64,000 nt of DNA, from contig JAHCLO010000037.1 of assembly GCA_026125285.1 (NCBI GenBank), positions 1 to 64,000 of the forward strand, in the 5' to 3' direction. This stretch comes from Verrucomicrobiia bacterium. Its GTDB lineage: Bacteria; Verrucomicrobiota; Verrucomicrobiia; Limisphaerales; JADLHS01. How positions within the stretch are numbered: position 1 is the stretch's first letter; every line of letters starts with the position of its first letter. Below the pieces are notes generated by a model that saw nothing but the letters and a program-made list of their open reading frames with translations, made no database searches and was not told the DNA's origin. This document shows, piece after piece, positions 1-8,044 of the stretch. A program made the position numbers and the translations under genes.

Positions 1-819
1 AAACACGCCACCAGCCTTCAAGGGAACATTGCGATCAAATAAACAGTCAGTCAATTGCCTCTCGCATTGTTTTGCACATTCGTAGCCATATCCCCGATAG
101 TCCAGCCCGCTTGGGTCTATCCTGCCAATAGGATCATTTGCTACGAGCCCATACAGATTAATGCCACCTCCTTCTCCAATCGGGTCCCGATTGAGCCACC
201 GCTGCACAACCGGGTCGTAGAAGCGGTAGCCGTAGTAGTAGAGGCCGTTCACGCCGCCGGCCATCAGTTCCTTGCTGCTGAAGCGATACTTGTTCACCGA
301 ACTCAGCACGCCACTCGACGTAATCGTGTTCCCATAGGGATCATACCGGTAACTCGCCGCCATATTGCCACGTCTGTTCCTGGCGGCCAGCCGGCCCAGC
401 CCGTCGTAGGTGAACACCGTCCGCCGCCAATTCGCCTCCTGCCCGGACTGGCTGCGATACGACGTACGGTTCAACCGGTTCTCGTCGTTGTACGTGTAGC
501 TGTAGCCGTAATAGTAACTGCCGTCGTTCCGATTGGTCAGGTTGCCGTTGGCGTCATAGGCATCGGTCATCCCCGGCTCGCTGGTCAACTGGTTCTTCCC
601 GTCCACGTTGAACGGCTGGCTTGAACCGCTGCTGTTGTTGGTGCGGCGATTCAGGTTCCAGGCCGCGTCGTAAAGGTAGCCTTTGGTTTCGAGGCCAAGA
701 ATGGTCCCGCCGGAATTCGTCGCGCGCACAATCGTCAACTGGCCAATCGGATCGTAGCTGAACGTCAGGTGGCTGCTGTCCGGGCGCGTGTGCTTGGTGC
801 GTTGATGGCAACATTTCAT
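1..819 (-). CDS. RHS repeat-associated core fragment (orphan tip 1, 3' end beyond window)
   Basis: The minus strand from an ATG at 819 stays open to the window edge (273 codons). It carries YD-repeat text and the hallmark RHS core, with motifs such as FSYDPIGQ, YRYDPYGN, RFYDPVVQRWLNRDPIG and NLYGLVANDPIGRIDPSG. After the core the tip becomes Cys-rich (YECAKQCERQLTDC) and runs off the window. In RHS proteins the core is a conserved shell and the tip after DPxG is a variable, often toxic, module. A full RHS gene is over 1000 codons, so this is a 5'-truncated orphan copy; the first ~10 residues do not look like RHS, so the ATG may be fortuitous. It is nearly identical over the core to the copy at 1972-2826. 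Family call is firm; whether it is expressed is unknown. Confidence 0.8.
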   Translation of the reverse strand, partial: MKCCHQRTKHTRPDSSHLTFSYDPIGQLTIVRATNSGGTILGLETKGYLYDAAWNLNRRTNNSSGSSQPFNVDGKNQLTSEPGMTDAYDANGNLTNRNDGSYYYGYSYTYNDENRLNRTSYRSQSGQEANWRRTVFTYDGLGRLAARNRRGNMAASYRYDPYGNTITSSGVLSSVNKYRFSSKELMAGGVNGLYYYGYRFYDPVVQRWLNRDPIGEGGGINLYGLVANDPIGRIDPSGLDYRGYGYECAKQCERQLTDCLFDRNVPLKAGGVF

Positions 820-908
820 AGCAAAGAAATCAAAATCGAGTTTCCGCAAGAGTTCAAGTCCGCCGCCGCACTCCACAGCGAAGACGTAGCGCTAGGGCTG
901 TTCGGCAG

Positions 909-939
909 GCGCGGGGAAGGGCCGACCTTCCCCCCGCGC
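909..939. repeat. GC-rich palindrome between RHS tip 1 and the lipoprotein gene
   Basis: GCGCGGGGAAGG and CCTTCCCCCCGCGC form a near-perfect hairpin with a 5-base loop. It has no U-tract on either side, so it is better described as a REP-like palindrome than as an intrinsic terminator. The surrounding sequence (about 865-955) carries degenerate pieces of the dispersed GCGGCGCTC...CGCCGC repeat family seen elsewhere in the window. Confidence 0.5.
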
Positions 940-991
940 GGCCTGAGCGCCGCCAGATTCCTTACAGCGTTTGTGCGGGACACCGGCGAGT

Positions 992-1975
992 TCATTTCCC
1001 GTCTCCCATTGCAGCATCAAGTGTTCGGATGACGTCCTCCTTCAAAAAAAGAACGTCATCAGCCGGAACAAGACCAATAAACTCTCTCCGCTTCGTTTCG
1101 ATGTTGAACCGATAATAGGTCGGGTACATGTGCCTGTTGTTGAGCGCATCAATCAGTGCAGTGCCGCTATCCGGCCAAAAATCCAAAACACCTCCCATCC
1201 ACGGAATGGGGATGTCCTGCGCCAGCCGGAAGCCATCTGCCGATTGCTGATAAATCAAGCACCGTCTCACGAATTTGTCGCCTTGCGGCCGGTAAATGTC
1301 GAAGAGGATTAGGCGACCGTTGCTCGCGTAAGCGGCTTGCGGTTCGAAATCCTTCGGCAGTTCGAGAATCGGCTGGCGTGGATTCTCAATCCTGGAAAGA
1401 ATCCACGCGGTTTTCTCCGGATACTCGATTGTGACATAATTAGTCCCTTGGATATGCACGCGCTGCGGCGGCCTGGCTTCTCTTTTGAATTGGACCAAGA
1501 CGTAATCGCCGCCTGAAACGCCCGCCACGCACGCTTCTTTGTATGGAATGACATCGCCATTCTTAAAGACGTACCTGGACTCCTCCCAGCGTGAAAAGAA
1601 TCGGTAAGACGTGCCCTCGTCCTCGTACCTTTCTCTGCCACCCTCAAGCCGGAACACAGGATTCTCGTGATCGTCGTACCACACGTTTGGGTGACTTGGA
1701 ATTTCGCGGATGCCGCCGCCCGTGACGATGAGGGTGCGATACGCGGGCGCGTCTCCCTTTCTGAAAAAGAAGCTAATGAACAACTTCGAGCCAACCGCGT
1801 CTCTTTGAAAGCGGATACCGGAAACGGGAACATGCTCTCTTGATTCCAGGAATCGCGACACTTCTGGATAAGGCAAAGGCTTCGAACGCACGTCTTCTCC
1901 AGGAATCCGCACCGGAGTTGCAGCGCAGCCAGAAAAAGTGATGGCTGCAGAAACACTCAACAACATGGTTTTCAT
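992..1975 (-). CDS. Putative lipoprotein coupled to RHS tip 2 (candidate immunity/partner protein)
   Basis: 327 residues beginning MKTMLLSVSAAITFSGCAAT: a short signal peptide with a lipobox (TFSG|C), so export and lipidation are predicted. I do not recognise the rest; it has regularly spaced aromatic and beta-strand-like segments (WYDD, WEESRYVF, WILSRIE, LILFDIYR) compatible with a beta-propeller-like fold. Its ATG overlaps the TGA of the RHS gene by the four bases ATGA (1972-1975), which implies translational coupling. Genes placed immediately after a polymorphic RHS tip often encode the cognate immunity protein. That role is inferred from position only; a lipoprotein accessory to RHS export is the main alternative. 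Confidence 0.7.
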   Translation of the reverse strand: MKTMLLSVSAAITFSGCAATPVRIPGEDVRSKPLPYPEVSRFLESREHVPVSGIRFQRDAVGSKLFISFFFRKGDAPAYRTLIVTGGGIREIPSHPNVWYDDHENPVFRLEGGRERYEDEGTSYRFFSRWEESRYVFKNGDVIPYKEACVAGVSGGDYVLVQFKREARPPQRVHIQGTNYVTIEYPEKTAWILSRIENPRQPILELPKDFEPQAAYASNGRLILFDIYRPQGDKFVRRCLIYQQSADGFRLAQDIPIPWMGGVLDFWPDSGTALIDALNNRHMYPTYYRFNIETKRREFIGLVPADDVLFLKEDVIRTLDAAMGDGK

Positions 1976-2826
1976 TGGGTGCCGTTGTTCTTGCCGAAAC
2001 GGGGATGTGGCGGGATTTCCAGCGGTATTCCTTTGAGACAGTCATCGAGAGGATTGTGGCAATCCCACAGTCCTGGAATCCAATAAGGCTTGGAATTGGC
2101 TTTTTGCCTGCAACAGTCAAGTGCTTGTTGTTCCTTGCCGTTGCTGTTGGGAACACGCGTGCATGTCACGCCTGAGTCTTCAGGACCGTACCAAACATCA
2201 AACCCATCTCCCAAACCGGGAGGCGGCCCAATAGCATTCTTGTCATGCGTGGCTTCATCACCCTTACCGCCGTTCCCACTGCTCCTTTGCATCGAGCAAT
2301 CGCGGTGGCCCGGCGGGTTTTCGCGGTCATCCCACATGTACGCGTGGTTGACGCCGATAATGCCGAGCGCCCGGCTGGTGCAAACCCACAGGCTGAGGCC
2401 AAACGCATCGACTGCTGAAACAGGCTTATTTCGAACAAAGGTGTACAAGTTCGGGCCGTCGCTGCCTCTGACATTTGGCCTGCCGCGCCGCAGCACCTCG
2501 AAGCCCCGCTCCCCGAACGAGTCCCTGTTGAGCCACCGCTGCACAACCGGGTCGTAGAAGCGGTAGCCGTAGGAGTAGATGCCGTTCACTCCACCGGCCA
2601 TCAGTTCCTTGCTGCTGAAGCGATACTTGTTCACCGAACTCAGCACGCCACTCGAAGTAATCGTGTTCCCATAGGGGTCATATCGGTAACTCGCTGCCGC
2701 GGTCTGGCTGCGATACGACGTACGGTTCAACCGGTTCTCGTCGGCGTAAGTGTCGGCGTATAACCTCCCCGCCGCATTGGTGAATGCGCTGGCTCGTGGT
2801 GTTGATCCTCGCAGCAGGCAACTCAT
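1972..2826 (-). CDS. RHS core fragment with distinct C-terminal tip (orphan tip 2)
   Basis: 284 codons on the minus strand. Residues ~30-135 match the RHS core in the 1-819 copy almost word for word (ENRLNRTSYRSQ, YRYDPYGNTITSSGVLSSV, RFYDPVVQRWLNRD), but 29 residues between TSYRSQ and AASYRYDPYG are missing here. The tip after AVDAFGLSLWV is unrelated to tip 1 and has clustered His and Cys residues (GVNHAYMWDD, TCTRVPNS, LDCCRQKAN, LWDCHNPLDDC). The first ~25 residues are not RHS-like, so the gene is 5' truncated and its start is uncertain. It is coupled by ATGA to the lipoprotein gene downstream. I infer a displaced polymorphic-toxin tip; the domain type of the tip is not identified. Confidence 0.78.
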   Translation of the reverse strand: MSCLLRGSTPRASAFTNAAGRLYADTYADENRLNRTSYRSQTAAASYRYDPYGNTITSSGVLSSVNKYRFSSKELMAGGVNGIYSYGYRFYDPVVQRWLNRDSFGERGFEVLRRGRPNVRGSDGPNLYTFVRNKPVSAVDAFGLSLWVCTSRALGIIGVNHAYMWDDRENPPGHRDCSMQRSSGNGGKGDEATHDKNAIGPPPGLGDGFDVWYGPEDSGVTCTRVPNSNGKEQQALDCCRQKANSKPYWIPGLWDCHNPLDDCLKGIPLEIPPHPRFGKNNGTQ

Positions 2827-3266
2827 GTGAACGTGTGAATCAAATCAGGTTACAACCTGGTTGGCAAGCCGCACTCCGCAGTGAAGATGGCCTGTCCCGC
2901 CACTCACTTTTGTGCCGTGGGGGGCGCACGCGCCTCGCGTGCAGCGGCGGACGCCTCGTCCGCCGCACCCGGGCGCGCCACCGCGCCAGTTTCTCACGCG
3001 CGCTGGCGCGCGTGGGGCCCCGGTTGCGAGGCACAACCGGGCGCACGCGGGGGGGCGCTCCCAGCCGAAGTCGTTCACAACCCTCGCAGGAAACTTGGAT
3101 GTGCCCGACGTTCTGTCCCGCCGCAGCCTTGGCGAAGGGGGGATGCAAGGAGGGCAGTGCGGCCACCGGCTGCGCGCCCTGAAAGTTCAAATCCGCAGCC
3201 GCAATCAAGCGCGGCGTGGTGGGTGGCCGGCTTTTCTCCGGCACGGCTTGAGTGCCACTGCGGCTG
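2827..3266. other. Intergenic region with palindromic repeat remnants, no supported gene
   Basis: 440 bases upstream of RHS tip 2. No reading frame here looks like protein on either strand. A perfect 8-bp hairpin GGCGGACG-CCT-CGTCCGCC lies at 2946-2964, and the segment GCCGCACTCC near 2868 belongs to a dispersed repeat also seen near 865 and 56730. The original upstream part of the RHS gene is absent. Confidence 0.55.
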
Positions 3267-4154
3267 TCATCCTTTCCCTTCGGACTTGAGCTTAACAACG
3301 GTTGCGTGGAGTGCGATTTTCAGATCACCGAGCTGGCGTTCCAGTTTTGCCAGTTCATCGGCGACCGTGACGTGGCCGAGTTCCTCCCGGTGTCTGGCGC
3401 GTTGGGCGATTTCCGCCTCGATCTGCACCTCGTTCATGCTGTTCATGATCACGCCGATGAAAAGGTTGAGCATGATCATCGTGCCGAACAGGATGAACGT
3501 CACGAAATAGCCGATGGACACCACCGCGTGCGGCGTGAGCGAGGTGTTTGCGGTCTGTCCTTCCACGTAGCCCGCTCCGAACATCTGTGTGTACATCAGG
3601 TCCGTCCAGTCTTCGAGCGTGATGACGCGGAAGAGCGACAGCATGGAATCGCCGAGCGAACCGAAATGCACCGGGTCAACTCCGCCGAACAAGAATCGTC
3701 CAATGACGCCGTAGATGTAAAACAGGATGAGCAGCAGTAGTCCCACATAGCCCATGGACGGGATGCTTTTGAGCAACGCGCCCACGAGTAGTTGCAATCG
3801 CGGCACGCCGCTGATGAGCCGCAACACGCGCAGAATCCGGACCAACCGCAGCACCGCGGCGTACTGGCCGTCCATCGGCAGGAAACACACCGCCACGATC
3901 AGGAAATCGAACACGTTCCAGCCGTCGCGAAAATACCGCCACGGCTGGCTGCCGTGCGCGGCCATTTTGACGACGATTTCCAGCGTGAAGATCGCGAGGA
4001 CCAGCTTGTCCAGCAGATGAAGCCAGTCGCCGTGCCGGGCCATCAGCGCGGGCGAAGTCTCCAGTCCGATCAACACGGCGGCGGACAGGATGACGCCGAT
4101 GATGAAACGTTGGAACCACTTTGAATCAACGATGCGACGGCAGTTTTCTTTCAT
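3267..4154 (-). CDS. Bacterial voltage-gated cation channel (BacNav/NaChBac family, CavAb-like filter)
   Basis: 295 residues from the ATG at 4154; an upstream in-frame ATG at 4217 would add 21 residues, but the shorter start aligns better with known short N-termini (SKWFQRFIIGVILSAAVLIGLETS). Six membrane segments are visible. S4 has four arginines at every third position (LRLVRILRVLRLI). The pore loop reads ITLEDWTDLMY; residues T179-D185 are TLEDWTD. The C-terminus is a charged coiled coil (EAEIAQRARHREELG...ADELAKLERQLGDLK), typical of tetrameric BacNav channels. NavAb has TLESWSM and the engineered calcium-selective CavAb has TLDDWSD (from memory), so Ca2+ permeation is plausible here. 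Role: inner-membrane cation entry gated by voltage. Confidence 0.9.
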   Translation of the reverse strand: MKENCRRIVDSKWFQRFIIGVILSAAVLIGLETSPALMARHGDWLHLLDKLVLAIFTLEIVVKMAAHGSQPWRYFRDGWNVFDFLIVAVCFLPMDGQYAAVLRLVRILRVLRLISGVPRLQLLVGALLKSIPSMGYVGLLLLILFYIYGVIGRFLFGGVDPVHFGSLGDSMLSLFRVITLEDWTDLMYTQMFGAGYVEGQTANTSLTPHAVVSIGYFVTFILFGTMIMLNLFIGVIMNSMNEVQIEAEIAQRARHREELGHVTVADELAKLERQLGDLKIALHATVVKLKSEGKG

Positions 4155-4375
4155 GGATTGTGGGTGGATGTGCGCAAGCCGATGAGCGCCGGCGTTGAGC
4201 GGCGTTACTCCTTCCATGAAAGCCCGGCCAAGACAAGTTTAATCCGGCGCGAAAGAGTGCGGTTCCGTAGGGCAGATCACCTGCGCTGCGCAACGTTGGC
4301 TGCCCGAAGCTTCACGATTCCCTGGGGACTGTGAACCGGGCCGTGCGGGTGTTGGCCGCGGATACCCCCGTAAAG

Positions 4376-4403
4376 AAACCCGGCTGCCGAAGCAGCCGAG
4401 TTT
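4376..4403 (-). terminator. Intrinsic terminator after the radical SAM gene
   Basis: Read on the minus strand, AAACTCGGCTGC-TTCG-GCAGCCGGGTTT is a strong stem with a UUCG tetraloop. The stem ends in a T-run (GTTTCTTT), and it lies about 30 bases beyond the stop codon at 4432. The shape and placement fit a rho-independent terminator. Confidence 0.75.
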
Positions 4404-4431
4404 CCCAACACAGAGGACCAACCGACAGGAG

Positions 4432-5364
4432 CTAAAACACCTCCGCCTTCAGACCCGTGATCTGCCGCACGGTCTGCGCGATGCGAGAAAGGCACTTGAG
4501 CGGCAGATGGCTGAATTCGGAACGTGTGGTCGGCCGGGTGGCGGAATAAATTTGCACCAGCGAAATCTGCGCCCCGGCTTGCTTGAGTTCCAGCAAGCGG
4601 CGGGCGTATTGGTCAATTTCTTCCAGCGGTGGTTCTTCGCCGTGGATGGCTGGGAAAAGGCTCTGAATCACCACGGGCCGTTCCCGGGCGGTGAGCAGGA
4701 TGTTCGACAGGATTTTCGGGAGCGCCACCTGGCCTTTGTTCACGCGGTTCAAATACAACTGCGTGCCGCCATCCAGTTTGGCCCATACTTCGTCCAGCTT
4801 CGTGAAGTGCTTCAACGCTTCCTGCACTTCCGGACGATCCAGGCCCATGGAGTTGGTGATCAGCACCAGTTTGAAGAAAGACGCGTGAGTCAGCGCACGG
4901 ACGTGGATGATCTCCTGCAAGGCCTCCGCGAAATTGGGCGCGAGGGTAGGCTCACCGTCACCGCTTAACGCCACGTGGCGCAACTGGAGCAGTTCGTCAG
5001 GCATGGCGCGATACCAGGGACGCTCCCGCAACCGGCCAGAGCGCGCGAACTCAATGGTATTCGTGAGTTCCACCGCCATCGCATCCACGTCCAGCAGCGT
5101 TTCGCGCGGCGGCACGGTGCGGTTGACTTCGCAATAAATGCAGTCAAAGTCGCACTTCTTGTCGGGGTTCATGTTCACCCCGATGGAAAGGCCGCGGGCG
5201 CGGGGCGAGACGACCAGATACACGAAGCGGTTGTCCAGAAAGTCGCGCGGACTGCCGAACGCCGTCTCGTGAACGTTTCCCTCGCGTGAGCCCGCAGTTC
5301 GCTTCCGTTCCACGGCAGGAATCGTCTCTGAGGTCTTGTCAGTGACTTCTATCACAATTAGCAT
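4432..5364 (-). CDS. Radical SAM protein (COG0731-like Fe-S oxidoreductase)
   Basis: 310 residues from the ATG at 5364 (a GTG two codons earlier is possible). The CxxxCxxC cluster for the SAM-bound [4Fe-4S] centre is C71-DFD-C75-IY-C78, preceded by GVNMNPDKK. It is followed by the glycine-rich LSGDGEPTLAP motif and a TIM-barrel-like series (LVLITNSMGL, EVWAKLDGG). This layout matches the wyosine-type radical SAM family of unknown bacterial function. The first ~30 residues are charged and poorly conserved-looking. It appears monocistronic, ending in the hairpin at 4376-4403. The substrate cannot be predicted from sequence. Confidence 0.85.
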   Translation of the reverse strand: MLIVIEVTDKTSETIPAVERKRTAGSREGNVHETAFGSPRDFLDNRFVYLVVSPRARGLSIGVNMNPDKKCDFDCIYCEVNRTVPPRETLLDVDAMAVELTNTIEFARSGRLRERPWYRAMPDELLQLRHVALSGDGEPTLAPNFAEALQEIIHVRALTHASFFKLVLITNSMGLDRPEVQEALKHFTKLDEVWAKLDGGTQLYLNRVNKGQVALPKILSNILLTARERPVVIQSLFPAIHGEEPPLEEIDQYARRLLELKQAGAQISLVQIYSATRPTTRSEFSHLPLKCLSRIAQTVRQITGLKAEVF

Positions 5365-5526
5365 GTTCACGTTAAGCAGGCGGGACTTTTGGCTCTACAC
5401 CCGACTTGTCAAAGTTTGGACATTTTTTGCAGGAATCGGGCCAGGGCAAGGCAAGGGCCGAACAGAGCGGGAGAGGCGCGAGTTGGGTTGCGCGGAGACC
5501 AGTAGGCCGGCGGTAACTTATTGACC

Positions 5527-6240
5527 ATGTCACTTGCGGAATTCAAACAGGCGGCGATTGCGAACACGCTACGCGGCTGTCAGCTCTTCGTCGGGCTGTC
5601 GCCGGCGGACTTGAACGCCATCGCCGAAATCACCGTCGTGAAGTCGCTCGACAAAGGCGACTACCTGTTCCGCGAAGGCGATCCGTCCCACGGTTTTTAC
5701 ATCGTGCAGAAAGGCGCGATCAATGTTCATCGGGTCAGTGCCGCCGGCAAGGAGCAGGTGATCCACATCTTTCGCGCGAGCGAGTCGTTTGCGGAAGCGA
5801 CGCTCGCCACGATGGTGGGTTATCCGGCGGATGCGCGTGCGGTGGAATCCTCGCAGGTCTTGCTGGTGCAAAAGAGCGGCTTTCTCGGACTGCTCAAACG
5901 GCAGCCGGAACTTGCGCTCCGTATGCTCGGTTCCATGAGCATGCACCTGCGCGTGCTCGTGGGCCAATTGGAAGACATGACGCTTAAGGACGTGGAAACG
6001 CGCCTGGCGAACTGGCTCGTCAAACGCTGTCCCGACCCCGACGGTGCGAAGCCGGTGAACATCGAACTGCGCACCACCAAGCGCGTCCTCGCCGCCGAAC
6101 TCGGCACCGTGAGCGAAACCTTCTCGCGCACCTTGGCCAAATTCCGCGAACAACAACTGATCCAGGTCAAGGGCAAGACCTTGACGGTGTTATCGCCGGC
6201 GCGGCTCAAAGCGCTGCTGCGCCAGAACCTCGGCGAGTAA
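5527..6240 (+). CDS. Crp/Fnr family transcriptional regulator with FNR-like recognition helix
   Basis: 237 residues from the ATG at 5527; a TTG six bases earlier is less likely. The N-terminal cyclic-nucleotide-like beta roll (FREGDPSHGFYIVQKGAINV, then FAEATLATMVGYP) is followed by a long dimer helix and a C-terminal winged helix-turn-helix (RVLAAELGTVSETFSRTLAKF). The recognition helix carries E197-T-F-S200-R201, the E..SR pattern FNR uses to read TTGAT half-sites. The N-terminal cysteine cluster of true FNR is missing (one Cys only), so it should be a Dnr/NnrR-like or ligand-sensing member rather than an oxygen-sensing Fe-S protein. It lies just upstream of an FNR-type box and the NXR-like operon, which it most likely controls (inference). 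Confidence 0.88.
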   Translation: MSLAEFKQAAIANTLRGCQLFVGLSPADLNAIAEITVVKSLDKGDYLFREGDPSHGFYIVQKGAINVHRVSAAGKEQVIHIFRASESFAEATLATMVGYPADARAVESSQVLLVQKSGFLGLLKRQPELALRMLGSMSMHLRVLVGQLEDMTLKDVETRLANWLVKRCPDPDGAKPVNIELRTTKRVLAAELGTVSETFSRTLAKFREQQLIQVKGKTLTVLSPARLKALLRQNLGE

Positions 6241-6375
6241 TTCCCGGGACGGGGATTTGCCCGCTCGCAGAACGCTGGGTGCGCGGTTCACCACCAGCGA
6301 TCCTTCATCCGCTGGCGAGGCGTTGCTGATTACCGTCCCCTCCGCACTTTGCGCGTCCAGCGATCTGCCAGTGAA

Positions 6376-6389
6376 TTGATCTGTATCAA
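6376..6389 (+). promoter_or_regulatory. FNR/DNR-type operator TTGAT-N4-ATCAA
   Basis: TTGATCTGTATCAA is a perfect match to the FNR family consensus TTGAT-N4-ATCAA, centred about 44 bases upstream of the ATG of the cytochrome/gamma gene at 6427. The adjacent regulator has the E..SR recognition residues expected for these half-sites. Oxygen-, NO- or nitrate-dependent activation of the operon is inferred. Confidence 0.75.
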
Positions 6390-6426
6390 AGATTTGCCCG
6401 GCGGGCGGGCCTATGCTGCACAACCA

Positions 6427-8007
6427 ATGAAGCCTGACGTTGCGACAACTGGTTTTCGATTTGGGACGGTGGCAGCAATGTTGATTGGCGCTGGCGGGAT
6501 GCTGGCTGCCGGGAACGATCCGGCAATGGACCCCCTCCTGAGCAAGGCGGTTTACGACCAACACTGCGCGGCGTGCCACGGTAGCAATGGCGATGGCAAC
6601 GGACCGGCGGCCGTCTGGTTGTATCCCAAACCGCGCGATTTCAGCGCCGGACAGTTCAAGATCAAATCCACTCCCGGCCAGGCACTGCCGACAGATGAGG
6701 ATTTGCTGCGCTCAATTTCTCGCGGATTGCCCGGCAGTTCGATGCCCGGCTTTGCGTATTTGACCGAGTCCGATTTGCGCGACCTGGTGCAATACGTCAA
6801 ACACCTCACCGCCTATACGGACAACTCCGGCCGGCAGATCAATCGCTTCGAGGAGGCGGCTGCCAGCGGGGTGCGCGTGCAATCAGTGGTGGTGCCGCCT
6901 GAGCCCGCGGCCACGGTGCAGGTGCTGGCACAGGGCCGCGAGGTTTACCAACGAATGCAATGTAACCTGTGCCACGGCGAAAGTGGTGCAGGCGACGGCC
7001 CTCAAGTACCCACGCTCAGGGACTACGCGGGTTTGCCCGCCCCGCCGCGCGACTTCAACACGGGGTTGTTTCGAGGGGGTCACACCGGAGCGGATTTGTA
7101 CCAGCGCATTCACAATGGCCTGCCCGGCACGCCGATGATTCCGTACGGAAGCGAGGTCATGACGTCCGAGGAACGTTGGGCGTTGGTGCATTACGTCCGC
7201 TCGCTGCGCCGCACCGACGTGGCCGTGAGCGACTTGCTGATGCCGGAGGACGGCCGTATTCGCGTGCAGCGCGTAGCCAGATTGATCACCGATCCGATGG
7301 ACCGCGCCTGGGAACAATTCGATCCCGTTCGAGTCCCGCTCAATCCGCTCTGGCCCGAGCCGCAACAGGTGTACGCCGTGGCCGTGACAGCGGTGACGGA
7401 TGGCCGCAAGCTGGCCCTGCTGTTGCATTGGCGCGATGAATTGCCGCAACACACCGCCATTCGCGTGCAGGACTTTCAAGATGCGGCGGCGGTTCAATTC
7501 TCAATGACCGGTGAATACGGATTCATCGGCATGGGCGACGCGCAGCATCCGGTGAATCTCTGGCACTGGAAAGCCGGCGCGCAGGCCGAACTCGCGGGCC
7601 GCGGTGAACCGGCGATGGAGGACGCGTATCCGTCGTTGCGGGTGGATGGCTGGATTCCCGCCAGCTTCAACACGGCGGCCGACGCGGGAAACGTCACCGC
7701 ACTGCCTCACAAATCACCCATCGAGGACGCCAACGCGCGCGGGTTCGGTTCGTTCCGTCCGCAGCCGCCCGCGCAACAAAACGTCCTCGGCAACGGCGTC
7801 TGGCACGATGGCAACTGGAACGTTGTGTTCATCCGCGACCTGAAGTCAAAGGACAAGGACGACGTGAAGTTCACCGAAACCCAGCCCGTGCCGATCGCGT
7901 TCGCCATCTGGAACGGCGAACAGGGCGACCGCAACGGCCGCAAAATGGTGAGCAATTGGTTTCAACTCCAGTTTGACCCCGCGAAAAGCCGCGCGACGAA
8001 ACGCTAG
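6427..8007 (+). CDS. Dihaem cytochrome c fused to ethylbenzene-dehydrogenase-type haem domain (NXR gamma-like subunit)
   Basis: 526 residues from the ATG at 6427, with a signal peptide (GFRFGTVAAMLIGAGGMLAAG). Two cytochrome c modules follow: C47-AA-C50-H51 with a distal Met region (GLPGSSMPGF), and C179-NL-C182-H183 with its own PGTPMIPYG. The C-terminal ~270 residues (VYAVAVTAVTDGRKLALLLHW, AAAVQFSM, WHDGNWNVVFIRDL, PIAFAIWNGEQGDRNG) match the haem b-binding gamma subunit of type II DMSO-reductase-family enzymes (EbdC/PcrC/NXR gamma type). Joined modules would pass electrons between the Fe-S chain and periplasmic carriers. It is the first gene of the operon, behind the FNR-type box, and its product should be periplasmic. 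Confidence 0.87.
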   Translation: MKPDVATTGFRFGTVAAMLIGAGGMLAAGNDPAMDPLLSKAVYDQHCAACHGSNGDGNGPAAVWLYPKPRDFSAGQFKIKSTPGQALPTDEDLLRSISRGLPGSSMPGFAYLTESDLRDLVQYVKHLTAYTDNSGRQINRFEEAAASGVRVQSVVVPPEPAATVQVLAQGREVYQRMQCNLCHGESGAGDGPQVPTLRDYAGLPAPPRDFNTGLFRGGHTGADLYQRIHNGLPGTPMIPYGSEVMTSEERWALVHYVRSLRRTDVAVSDLLMPEDGRIRVQRVARLITDPMDRAWEQFDPVRVPLNPLWPEPQQVYAVAVTAVTDGRKLALLLHWRDELPQHTAIRVQDFQDAAAVQFSMTGEYGFIGMGDAQHPVNLWHWKAGAQAELAGRGEPAMEDAYPSLRVDGWIPASFNTAADAGNVTALPHKSPIEDANARGFGSFRPQPPAQQNVLGNGVWHDGNWNVVFIRDLKSKDKDDVKFTETQPVPIAFAIWNGEQGDRNGRKMVSNWFQLQFDPAKSRATKR

Positions 8008-8044
8008 TCAGCGCATGAACGTGAACATCCCAAGTAGCGGACAA

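Noticed and set aside
2840..3510. Overlapping frames in the 2.8-3.5 kb GC-rich stretch
   Set aside because: Ala/Arg/Pro-rich low-complexity text on both strands, overlapping the channel gene and palindromes; no start site or homology.
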